Assembly (NCBI GenBank): GCA_001970855.1
Contig: LSSN01006055.1
Location: 1-28,504 of the forward strand
Source of the DNA: Smittium culicis
Taxonomy: Eukaryota > Kickxellomycota > Harpellomycetes > Harpellales > Legeriomycetaceae
Length of the DNA stretch: 28,504 nucleotides
Direction of reading: 5' to 3'
Positions 10,501 through 20,463 of the stretch are shown in pieces (position 1 is the stretch's first letter; the number at the start of each line of letters is the position of its first letter). The notes beneath the pieces are model-generated. The model was not told where the DNA came from. It saw only the letters and a list, made by a program, of their open reading frames with translations, and made no database searches. Made by a program: the position numbers and the translations under genes.

Positions 10501-11400
10501 CCTATTGTTTATTCTTATCAGGTTATTATATTACTAGGCGCTCTTTTTCCTTGATATCTTTTGGATATTCACTCGCTTAGTGTGCATTTTAAGCCCTAGC
10601 GGCAGCTTCGGTATCCCGAACCTCGTAGTTTCGATGACTCTGTTTTTAATGAGCTCAAACAGTTTCCACATAAAAGGGTCAGAAAACTATGGGTCTCATT
10701 TTTGTCTTTATTGATGCAATCTTGACTTATATTTTCCTCATGATTCACTAATTTCAGATCTTTTTGCTCGACTTTTTTTTTATGGATCTTCAGTAAGACC
10801 CATGTCTCAAAGTTAATTATTAAGTTTATTTTGGTTATTTTTCACAGGCAAGATACAAATTAGAACACTGGTTGAGTTCATTATTTAAAAGGTTAGACCA
10901 TATTCTGGTAAATTCTGATTTGATCAAAGTCTTTGGTGCACTAACTATTCTATATTGCTTTATATCTGTATAAATTTAATACCAAGCGCTATCTATTTTC
11001 TTCACCATCACTGATGTGATTTATTTGAGCGAATTTGGATTAATTCTTGTTAATTTGAACTGGTAAAAAAAATTTTTGTCTCCTGTTTTTTTCTTGTCTT
11101 CGGTTATAAATGACTTGAAAAGGTATTTCTCCAAATTCAGTTACAATATTTTGTACTGAAAGTATATAGAAATTAATCTCTCGGGAGAACAGAAATAATG
11201 AGTTTTAGATCTACGAATGAATGTTCTGAGAGTATTTTTTTCATGCTGTTAACTTAAATTTTTAATTATATAACTATGATAAATACATCATAAAAATTTT
11301 CAACATGCTTTTTGAATACATTAAATATTAATCAAATAAAAAATTATATAAAGCTATGATTTTCTTATAATATGCTTATGATAAAGAAAAGATTATAAGG
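7560..11400 (-). pseudogene. Long decayed frame, candidate endogenous negative-strand RNA virus L gene
   Basis: No intact ORF survives, but the minus strand shows a chain of protein-like stretches in shifting frames. From about 9480 to 8440 one frame holds several open runs of 40-55 codons between some 17 stops. In order there is a Trp at 9414-9416, G-N-D then a stop at 9318-9329, STDDF (9066-9080), EIQSLLSN (8952-8975) and, after a frame change, INPVVP (8299-8316). In mononegavirus L proteins the GDNQ catalytic motif is followed in the same order, and over about 300-350 residues, by comparable blocks. Here G-N-D to I-N-P is about 335 codons. Other open pieces lie near 10040-10500, 10560-10690, 11040-11280 and 7570-7900. 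Stop depletion is only modest for such AT-rich DNA, so the decayed-coding call is fairly likely and the viral identity tentative. A host gene or another mobile element is the alternative. Confidence 0.42.
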
Positions 11401-14160
11401 ATATAAATAATAAAATCAATAATACTATTATAAAATAGTATTTTGGGATTTTTTTTTATTTTATTTAATTGAATTTAAAATATTTAATTAAGCAATGAGA
11501 TTATTACAATTAACAAAAAATTATCATAATAAAACTTAATAATTGATTTATATGTAGAATTGTAAAACCAGTCAAAGAATTCTCTGTGTGATCTGATGCT
11601 ATATTTTTCTTTCTAGCATTTTCTGAAAATCATTTTTTTAAATCTAATGAATAATGATTTCAAACTAAATTTGAAAGTTTAATGAAACAAAATTATAATA
11701 ATATCAAAAATAAAGTTAATGTTACAAAACTTGACATGAACCCAGAAAAGTATGAAAGCAGCGACCTAAAAACAAATAATCATCATCAAAGAATAGGAAA
11801 AGTCAAAGGAAAAAATGTAACCAAAGCTAATCAAAATAATTTAGTATTCCATTCAAGAATTTAATTTTTTTGTCGACTTACTATTGATAAAAATATCACT
11901 TTTCATAATTAAATAAGTCTTTTATATCAATTTTTAAACATTTATTGTTTTAATAGATATAACCAAAATCAACTTTCAATATCAAAATTAGTGCTATGAG
12001 TAGATTTTCAAATGATAAGAAGGGTTTGGCCGCATTAGCTGACTCTTTTACACATATATGGAAGATAATTTTGAAGATAAGAAATATTTTCTTTAATATT
12101 TATTAGCTGATGTATATTTTGAAATAATTATTTTAAAAGTAATATAATATAATATATTAGATAAAGTTAATTTATTTGATATAAATGTACAAGAGCCATT
12201 AGTTATTAGCAAAATTTTACTTTTCAAGCTCTTCTCCTCAAAATAAACTTCAATTTATTTATATTAAATTTTTTATCAGATGATACGAAAGAAATTAATC
12301 TTATGAAAATTGAAATTTACTTTTATATTTTTCAAAAACAAATTTAGGATTAAATAATTGTTATAATATTTACTAATCCTTATTAAATACCCTAGTTTAG
12401 TAGATATTAGAAATTGATAAATTACTATATCTAGTTTATGAAAACTTTTAGCAACAAAAATGACACTAAGTAAAATTTATTATAGTTATAAAATACAGAT
12501 CACAAAAAATAAAGTTTTATATTAAATATTACATTTTAATTATGATCTTATATCTCAGCTTATCATTTTTTTGATGATTAATGTTGGATAAAGATTTTTT
12601 TAAAAGAATAAAGTACTATTTTTATAATCTAATTATTTCATTTAATATCTATTTTAACTATTTTTTTATATTTTCGTCATTCCTACATATAACACTAAAT
12701 AAATATATTAGTTTGGATCATTTTTAAATACTCCTAAAATATAATTTAAATTATTAATTTAGAATTTGTGAGATTTTTTAGATTTGAAATGTTAGTAATT
12801 AGTATAAAATATATAAATTATAACCTATTTATTGAATTTTGAAACAATAACCAGTAATTTTCTAATTTTCTAATTTTTAAGAAACTTTTTTGCAATTGCA
12901 CAAATGAAATTTAGTAAAATAAATATAAAAATTATATATTTCGATTAAAAAATATCATATAAAAATTAGTAAAATAATTAACTTTTTTCCCCTATTTTAA
13001 TCACATAAAAATTTTTATTTAAAGTTAGCTGATAAGCTAAAAGAATAATTTATCAATAAAATATCACTAAATACAATTACTTATATTTTTATCGAAATAA
13101 ATATTGAATTTATACAATAATTTATTTTTTTTAGACATTTTATACTAAAAATAATTAAATCCTGGATCAAATAGAGTTTAAATATATACCTGTAATAAAT
13201 AAACAAAAGATAAAAGAAATTTCAATAATCAAAAAAAAATTTTCAAAAGTAAAAAATTAATATAAATGCCCAAGTAGTCATGATAAACGTATTAGTTAAA
13301 TAGTAAAATTGTAATATAATAAATAATAAAATCCATAGAGCTAATTATATACCAATTTTATAGGCTTTTTTATAAAAAAAATTGAATAAATATTGGAAAA
13401 TTGCCTCTAAAAAAATCGTTTTTAGTAAAAACAGTGTAGGGCTAAAAAAATAATTATTGTCAAAATATCTTAATTTTTTTTTTATTTTCAAATAATTTTC
13501 ACAAAAACCATTCTCAAAATAAAAAAATCCAGAGTTTCATAATATGGTGAAAATGACTGATTTAGCTGAATATTTATAATTTTTTTGAAATTTGACTAAT
13601 TTCTGCTCTTTTTAATTTCTCAATAACTAAACAATAAATAAATTAATATTTTAAATAACTATTCTATATATTATTTTATTTTTTATTAATAATATAGAAA
13701 AAATCTAATAAATTCAATAAAGAATAATAATATTAATAAAGTTATATATAATATAACTTATGATAAAAAATTCTAGTCAAATTGGCACTATCTTGGATAT
13801 AATTTTTTTTTTGTAGTTTTTATAACCGTGGTCATAATAATTTAATAATATAAATATTTATTTTAGGGGGTTTTTTATTCAGAGTATTTTTATCAGCAAG
13901 CGGATTATCTAGAAAAAACAAAATCTGTTTTAGAAGCATTATACTTGAGAGAAGATATCTTGATCCATGACGTATTTTTGTCTAAAAAAATAATAAATAT
14001 AATTTGATATGATGATAAAACAAAAAGTCCTAATTATATAATTGTAATTAGGAAATTGTGTTATTCTTATCGTCTTTTATTATCTAAGGTACTTTACAAG
14101 CATAAATATTTTAAACATAGTATTTTTTTATATTAAGAATATTTAAATTTTTATTCCTTT
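11401..14160. other. Extremely AT-rich block without recognisable genes
   Basis: About 2.8 kb made almost wholly of A and T with very few G or C. A short Lys/Asn-rich frame at 11682-11864 is what such composition gives by chance. No RNA gene, tandem array or transposon end is visible. Confidence 0.6.
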
Positions 14161-15108
14161 AAACTAATATAAAATCATATAAATTTCAGAAATACAAGCT
14201 CCCACAAACAAAAACCAAATAAAGGTACTCAAATAACAATAGGAACTAGTTATTTGTGAAATGGAGAATAACTAAGAAATAGATGGTCATTACATTAAAA
14301 AAAGTAAACCAGAAACAGACTTGACCTTTTATCCAAACTTTAAATATACTAATCAATATATTGATTATAGTTCTTCCTAAAATCGATGAATGATGAAGAG
14401 AGCAATTTCGAGATACACTATCATCTAAAAATAGTTTAATTAACTTTATTCTGCCATCGATCAACGAGATAGCGTCTGAAAAGCGATTAATGTAGATTAT
14501 GACACTTAGAGTCTATCTTGTCTTTGAAAAATCAACTATATCAATCAATTATTATTTACACAGATAAATTCAAAAAAAATAATGTAATGATAATACAGAG
14601 GGCCTTGAAGTTATTTTTTTATAGAACTGTGATACCACTGTTATCAGATTTTGCTTAAACTGAGTTCCAATCAAGGCATAATAGCTTTCAAAAATTTCCG
14701 AGACATACAGAAAATCGGAATCAGCTAAATTTTTCTGACCCCGATCCGCTAATATGCCAATAGATTCTGTACGCCTTAATCGAAAAAAAATCTATTGAAA
14801 TTATACAGCAAATTCACACCTAATTCAAGAATGAACAGAAAACAATTTAAAATGGGGTTTTCAAAACAAAATCAATATGTCTCTGAGAGTCTCGGCTCCT
14901 AACTATACCTTATTCATCTCATCTCACAAGAAATGTAAATTTTAGCCGAATTTATGCAGAGTAATGCTGTTTACGAAGAATAAGGACTTAATAGAGATTC
15001 TAAGCAGCCTCCAGTAGCCGAAAAATTATCTATTTTCATAATTCATGTTCCACACTGGTTGAAAGATGTTTTTTTTTTATCAATGTGTAGAAGTCATAAT
15101 GAAAGCTC
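14161..15108. other. Coding-like debris next to the retrotransposon
   Basis: G+C rises again here. On the minus strand about 84 codons are open (14246-14496), with no recognisable motif. On the plus strand 14640-15040 has open runs interrupted by scattered stops in two frames. It reads like old, broken coding sequence into which the Ty3/Gypsy element later inserted at 15109. I cannot name the gene, and chance frames are not excluded. Confidence 0.3.
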
Positions 15109-15497
15109 TGTCAGATAATAGATTCGCTTATCTATTTTGGTCTAATGTTAAGTATCAGCTAATTGATTTTAGCCACTAATATACTAACCTTTACCACTTC
15201 TAATTCTTGCTACAATAAATATATGCTTATTTTCTTTTATAAATTTTATTGAGAAAGATTCAACTTTGTGTTGATCAATTTAGTAAAAATGTAGATTAGT
15301 AATTAAATTTTAGAGTAAATATTTAGCGAATAGTAACCTCGATCCACTAATCATACTCCCATAACCATAGAAAAACTTACAGTAATGCATAAAAACCTAT
15401 GGTAAGAGAAATAATAACTTTTACTGGATAAGGGCCATTGCCGTGAAATAATAATAATAATTAGACTATAATAAAAGCTTTCATTAATTATATTACA
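15109..15497 (-). repeat. 3' LTR (389 bp)
   Basis: Direct repeat of 20019-20463. On the coding strand it begins TGTAAT and ends TGACA. The inner edge abuts the polypurine tract, which makes it the 3' LTR. It has only about five AAT units where the other LTR has about 23. Confidence 0.95.
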
Positions 15498-15511
15498 GAG
15501 CTCCCCCTTTT
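15498..15511 (-). other. Polypurine tract
   Basis: AAAAGGGGGAGCTC on the coding (minus) strand lies directly before the 3' LTR. A purine run at exactly this spot primes plus-strand DNA synthesis in LTR elements. Confidence 0.8.
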
Positions 15512-15522
15512 AGTTCTAATCG

Positions 15523-16657
15523 TCATCGATTTGCTCCAGTTTCTGTATTCAATTTAAACTTCTTCAAATTTGACCACAAGAGAATAGTTTCGATCGGTAT
15601 ACTAAAGTCACCTCTTTTGAACACCTTTAAACGATTTCCATGGAAAATATTTTGATTTCTTAAGCTATCTGAAATTAAATAAGTACCTTTTTTTAATACT
15701 GATTTTATCTTATACGGTCCTTCCCATGGGGCCTCGAGTTTTCTTTGTGTTTTCTCACTTAGTTTATAAACTAAGTCTCCAAATTCGAAATTCTAGATTG
15801 AAAAATTTTCGTTATACTTGAAAATTTCGAATTTTTATTTTTTACCATTCTATATACTCTGATTTTTCGCAGCACAGGTAATTATAACTTATTTCCTTGA
15901 TTCTTTTTATGATAGATTCCTCTAGGTCGACGCTTTCTTCTTGAGGGATCAGAGGTGCGGGAGTTTTGATTTGACTCGCATAAAAAAATTCCAATGGACT
16001 AAATCCTGTCGCTTTCGACTTAATTGAACGAATCACTAACAGATTTCTACACAAACATGAATCCCAGTTACCTTTATCGAGGTAAAAATGTCTAAACAGG
16101 ATGCTTTTTAAGGTTTGATTGAATTGCTCAACCTGAACTTTACTCTGAGGCCTGTATGCGGTAGTTGGAGTATGAAGAATATTTAGCTACTCGTAAACTG
16201 AAGATTTAGATTCACCCACAAAGCTCGAGCCTCGATCAGTGATCAATTGCTGCGGTACTCCATAATTTTTTACTATATTATTTATTATGAAGTTTATTAC
16301 TGTTTTAGATAATGTATTAGGCACATCTGCTGCTACTGGCCACTTGGTAAGGTAGTCTATCCCTGTTAATATGTATCTATTTCCTTGCTAGCTTACTGAA
16401 CTTATTGGGCCCACAGCGACAATGCCCACGATTTCAAAAGGCTTCCTGGAAAGGATCAGATTAAAAAAACTTTTATTCTTCTTTCCCCCAGTATACCTCT
16501 GACAAACTACACACTCCTCTACTACCCTTGTAACTACGTCCACTAACTCTTGTCCAAAGTATATTTCTTTGACCCGCCTCCACGTATTTTCTATCCCTTC
16601 ATGGGATTCATTGTGGATAGCCGCCACTTTTTCCTTTATGTTAGCTTCGTGTAAAAC
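15523..16657 (-). pseudogene. Broken integrase domain of the Ty3/Gypsy pol
   Basis: Three integrase modules are recognisable in sequence. The N-terminal zinc finger has H-x3-H (IHNESH) and C-x2-C (CVVC) in the frame 16388-16627. The catalytic core has DYLTKWP, ITDRGSSF with an acidic residue, and AYRPQS followed by VEQFNQ supplying the Glu. The C-terminal part carries the GPY/F signature (WEGPYKI) near 15710 and closes with TGA at 15523-15525. Stops lie at 16388-16390 and inside the core after VYE, and the frame changes again near 15842. The domain would insert cDNA into the genome; here it cannot be made intact. Confidence 0.88.
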
Positions 16658-17434
16658 TTATAGTTTATTGCCTTTTAAAATTTTAAATAAATTATTAATA
16701 AAAATTCTAAACTTCTTAGACCTGTCCCTGATTTTTTTCCTCTTATTTTCATCTGCCTCTATCAGATACTCTAGATTTTGTAAATAATTTTTTTCTTCAC
16801 TGTATTCTATTAAACCCATAGAGTGTATATCTATAAAAAATGGATTATCTGGATTATCTTTAATGACAGAATCTGGTTTTTCTTGACCTGGCAGTCTCGA
16901 CAGTCCGTCAGCAGGATTATTTATTCCTTTTATGTGCTCTATACTGAAATCGTAATTCCTAAGGATCATTTCCCATCTCGCTACCCTTTCCGTTATTTCT
17001 GCACTATTAAAAATTTGCAGTAGGGACTTGTGATCAGTTCTTATAGTAAATCTTTTTCCCCAGAGGAAATATTTAAACTTCTTGACGGCCCATATTACAC
17101 CCAAACCTTCGAAGTGAGTAATTGAGTAGTTCCTTTCGTGATCTTTGACAGTTCTGCTAGCGTACATAATTGGCATTTCCATTACTTCTTGTGATTGGGA
17201 TAAAATAGCCCCCAATCCGAAAGTTGATGCATGTGTGGTTAAGATAAATTCTTTAGACCAGTCTGGGTGTGCCAAAACTGGAGCTTCGCACAATTTTCTT
17301 TTTAGATTTTTCATCGCTAGACTGAATTTTTCTGTCCAATCCCAATTAATGTTTTTTTTAAACAGGTTTTTCAATGGGGCTGCTATAACAGCATAATTAT
17401 TTAAAAACTTACTATAGTAACCAGAAAGTCCCAA
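16658..17434 (-). pseudogene. RNase H domain and linker of pol, catalytic Asp lost
   Basis: A 258-codon frame begins in the RT connection (GLSGYYSKFL, typical of Gypsy pol), then runs into RNase H: FILTTHASTFGLGAILSQ, a Glu in HFEGLGVIWA and TDHKSL. In active elements the first block reads TTDAS. Here the codon at 17232-17234 gives His, which removes one of the metal-binding carboxylates. The segment ends with the usual linker to the integrase (GINNPADGLSR) and a stop at 16658. Normally RNase H degrades the RNA strand of the RNA:DNA hybrid during replication. Confidence 0.9.
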
Positions 17435-18274
17435 AAATGATTTTTGCTGTTTTAAGTTAATTGGGTAGCTAAAGTTTTTTATGGCCTCCGTTTTTGAGTT
17501 ACTGGTACTTATTCCCTCTTTGGATAAGGCGTGAACCTAAATACTCCAACTTTTTTCTCCCTGTAAAACAATTATCCTTATGAGGTTTTATATTATTCTC
17601 TCTTAATAAGGCGAATACCTCTCATAAATCTAACAAATGATCTCCGATTGTTTTCGAGAAAATTATTATATCATCAATAAAAACTACGACTTTTTTCCAT
17701 AGCACTGGTCTTAGAGCTATTTCCATAAACCTTTGAAATGTCGCAGGACTATTTGTGATCCCAAACGTCATAACATTGTACCTATAGCTCCCACTACCTG
17801 GTATAGCAAATGCAGTCTTGTCTCTTTCCTCGGTGTGCATTTTTATTTGCCAAAACCTGCTCATAGCATCAAGGCTCGAATAAATTCTTGACCCCGCCAA
17901 AGTCATAAAAATTTCTTCGATTAGAGGTAGTGGGTATGTGTCTTTTCTGGTTATCTGATTAAGTTTACGATAATCTGCACATACCCTTAATTTACCATTT
18001 TTTTCCAGGCTGTAATCACGGGTGAACACCATTCTGAGTTGAATAGAGATATAACCCCTACTTTCTCCATTTTTTTTATTTCTTGCGCTACCATTTCTCT
18101 CAAATGGAAGGGGATTCTATATGGCCTCTGTTTAATTGGCCTGTTTTCAGTAATTTCAATTTTATGCTCAACAATATTAGTTTGCGTTAGCTGCTCTAAT
18201 TCTTCTACAAATATATCACTGTTTTTGTTTACTATTTCAACTAGCCTATTATCCAAAACTATTTCTTCATCCAA
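17435..18274 (-). pseudogene. Reverse transcriptase domain of pol, frameshifted
   Basis: The frame at 17987-18274 holds the start of the domain (RPIKQRPYRIP, then NSEWCSPVI). The frame at 17622-18032 continues with LRVCADYRKLN, SSLDAMSRFWQI, FGITNSPATFQRFM and the active-site block FIDD (17670-17681), where Phe stands in place of the usual Tyr. The two pieces are separated by a one-base slip at a 7-base homopolymer (17998-18004). A stop follows HLLDL at 17622 and a further frame change occurs near 17510. It would copy element RNA into DNA. Order and motifs fit Ty3/Gypsy. Confidence 0.93.
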
Positions 18275-18364
18275 ACATACTTGTATATTTTCTTTGATTA
18301 TAGTATATATTTCCGTCTCTTCAACAAAGGTGTCTCTAGATCTATCGGATAATGATGATATGAC

Positions 18365-18676
18365 TTATGCGTCTTTAATCGTTAGAGTTATTTCCTGTTT
18401 ACGCATGTCAATTGTAACCCCATTCTGTACAAACCAATCAGTACCCAGTACTAAAAAATCATCTATTCTTTTCATTACAACTAAACTGATTGGGAATTTG
18501 TATCCAGATATTTCGATTGGTACGCTGGATACTTTTCCATTTGTCTCATGCTTACTTCCATTTGTGGTAACTACCAATTGATTACTAGACATATCAGGCT
18601 CTATGCCCCATTTCCTTAATAAAGAATCACTGACCACTGAACAGGCGGCTCCAGTGTCAACAACTGACCAGTAATA
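18365..18676 (-). pseudogene. Retroviral-type aspartic protease of pol
   Basis: The active-site triad VVDTGAAC (DTG at 18650-18658) is followed by SVVSDSLLRKWG and, near the C-terminal end, LGTDWF, as in Gypsy proteases. A TAA at 18677-18679 cuts the frame just upstream, and a stop at 18365 separates it from the reverse transcriptase. It would cleave the Gag-Pol polyprotein. Confidence 0.87.
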
Positions 18677-18719
18677 TTATCCAAAAATATTTACTATGGC
18701 TTTGAAATTAGTTATTCTA

Positions 18720-18944
18720 CTATGCTCGGTTTCTAATTGGATTACTTCTTTTTCCTCTACTTTTTTTGCATAGTCCAACCAATTTATTTCTCAGCGATGG
18801 TGATGCTGCGATCAGTTGAGCAAGGTTAATTTTCGGATAAGTATTCAATAACTCATTTAGTAAAGAATATGGCTGCGAATTCTTTGCCATTTTAGGGATC
18901 GATTTTCTTCTAATTTTCGTCCTTTGGTTTGCTATTTTCTCCAA
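18720..18944 (-). pseudogene. Gag-Pol linker segment before the protease
   Basis: A 74-codon frame, Lys/Arg-rich at first and then SLLNELLNTYPKINLAQLI followed by SPSLR. A helical 'LAQLL..SP.LR' block just before the protease is a habit of many fungal Gypsy elements. It is broken off from gag and protease by stops on both sides. Confidence 0.6.
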
Positions 18945-19128
18945 ATCTTCATTTTGAGGATTCGTTTTAGATTTTTTTGCATTTTGAGTATCTATCTCGC
19001 TTTAATTAGTACGTTTATCAACTATAAATATATCGTCAATTTCTGCTGGGCTATTATCGTATAGGAATTCCATTGAATTAATCTTTTGTTGGCTGTTAAT
19101 TGTACTAGCATTCGTATTCTTAATTTTG

Positions 19129-19938
19129 TTAATGTAACGTATTTTCTGGACACTCCGGCTTTATATGCCCCTCTTTCTTGCAAAAATAACATTAAGGTTT
19201 GTTCAATTCTGAGGCATTATACGAAAATGATTTACTATTTTTTAACCTATCTTCGATTTTTATGGCTACATCGTCAATCTTTGATATTAAATTTAAGCTG
19301 AGTTTTTCAAAACTCTTTGCCATAGCCTCATACATAAGTTCTCCGGATTCGATTTCAGGGTGTATTTTTACGACTTTCCTGGAAACTGACTCGTTCAATT
19401 TGGAGCCTATGTTACCTTCACCGCCATCATCTTCCAATAACCTAACAATTCTTTGCGTATCCTTGAGCTTATCTATAGAAGATTTCCATCCTTTAAGCCC
19501 AGATTCTAAAATTTTACGCTTATACTTTATATCTAGGGTCGACATCAGACAATTGAACTTTACTGAATTATCCTTAATTTTCCGTTTAATAAACAAATAA
19601 TCCAGCTCGACTTCCAACTCCTCGACTGTTTTAAAATTTTTTTGTTTTAACTTTTGAAGTTTGTTCCAAGCCAGCAATTCTGCATCCATGTTAATAAATG
19701 TGGACAAAAATTCCGCGTTAAAAGTTGTCCAAAAAGCAAAATTTGACTTACTTTTCTTATACCACGACATTTCCTTTCTTCCGAGATATAATTGAACCAA
19801 TTCCATTCGGTCTTCTTCTGACCATCCGTTCAGCTTCGAAAGTAATTCGAAACTTTCTAACCATTCCTCAGGATCATCGTCAGATCCGGATTCGAAAACT
19901 TTTGGTTCGATAATTTGGTTTCTTGATAATGGATTCAT
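19129..19938 (-). pseudogene. gag of the Ty3/Gypsy element, stop before the zinc knuckle
   Basis: The frame opens at MNPLSRNQ 19938 and runs 248 codons. It has the typical Gypsy capsid layout: DDPEEWLESFELL, then WTTFNAEFLSTF and a Leu/Lys-rich helical stretch. A TAA at 19192-19194 sits directly before the nucleic-acid-binding zinc knuckle C-YF-C-KKEG-H-IKPE-C (19150-19191), which stays in the same frame up to a second stop at 19129. The first stop could be read as recoding, but the other lesions in the element favour simple decay. Gag forms the virus-like particle and binds the RNA. Confidence 0.88.
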
Positions 19939-20000
19939 AATGAATTTTTATTTTGTGTTTGATAGTATTTCTTGCCTTTAGCATAAAGACTAACTTTATG

Positions 20001-20017
20001 CCTAGGTGGGAGCGCCA
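20001..20017 (-). other. Primer-binding site
   Basis: One base inside the 5' LTR the coding strand reads TGGCGCTCCCACCTAGG. The TGG pairs with the CCA end of a tRNA, and the rest should match that tRNA's acceptor arm. It is not the common initiator-Met primer sequence. The tRNA cannot be named from this window. Confidence 0.75.
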
Positions 20018-20018
20018 C

Positions 20019-20355
20019 TGTCAGATAATAGATTCGCTTATCTATTTTGGTCTAATGTTAAGTATCAGCTGATTGATTTTAGCCACTAATATAATAACCT
20101 TTACCACTTCTAATTCTTGCTACAATAAATATAACCTTATTTATTTTATAAATTTTATTGATAGAGATTCAACTTTGTGTTGACCAATTTAGTAAAAATG
20201 TAGATTAGTAATTAAATTTTAGAGTAAATATTTAGCGAATAGTAACCTCGATCCACTAATCATACTCCCCTAACCATAGAAAAACTTACAGTAATGCATA
20301 AAAACCTATGGTAAGAGAAATAATAACTTTTACTGGATAAGGGCCATTGCCGTGA

Positions 20356-20425
<70 letters not shown>

Positions 20426-20463
20426 GTTAGACTATGATAAAAGCTTTCATTAATTATATGACA
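20019..20463 (-). repeat. 5' LTR (445 bp)
   Basis: Direct repeat of 15109-15497, with TGTCA...TGACA ends on the coding strand and the PBS next to its inner edge, so it is the 5' LTR and should carry the element's promoter. It is 56 bases longer than its partner, almost all from an expanded AAT microsatellite. Confidence 0.95.
20357..20425. repeat. (AAT)n microsatellite, about 23 units, inside the 5' LTR
   Basis: Pure trinucleotide array. The matching place in the 3' LTR (about 15447-15462) has about five units. The two LTRs are identical at insertion, so the difference arose afterwards. Confidence 0.95.

Larger units (their letters stand above)
15109..20463 (-). mobile_element. Ty3/Gypsy LTR retrotransposon, full length but dead (5.36 kb)
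   Basis: Two direct LTRs enclose, on the minus strand, PBS, gag, protease, reverse transcriptase, RNase H, integrase and a polypurine tract. The order PR-RT-RH-IN defines the Ty3/Gypsy (Metaviridae) class. Stops and frameshifts break gag and pol at many points, and the RNase H catalytic Asp is His, so this copy is not autonomous. The LTRs start TGTCA and TGTAA on the coding strand and both end TGACA, and they differ at roughly 3% of aligned positions by eye, so insertion is not recent. The bases flanking the element (15104-15108 and 20464-20468) do not form a clean target duplication. This could reflect later mutation or recombination between elements. No chromodomain is apparent after the integrase. 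Confidence 0.95.

Noticed and set aside
11682..11864. 60-codon Lys/Asn-rich frame
   Set aside because: Its composition is what AT-rich DNA gives by chance; no motif, no promoter, no homologue known to me.
18039..18581. 180-codon plus-strand frame
   Set aside because: It is antisense to the retrotransposon protease and reverse transcriptase; hydrophobic Ser/Ile-rich sequence is an antisense artefact.
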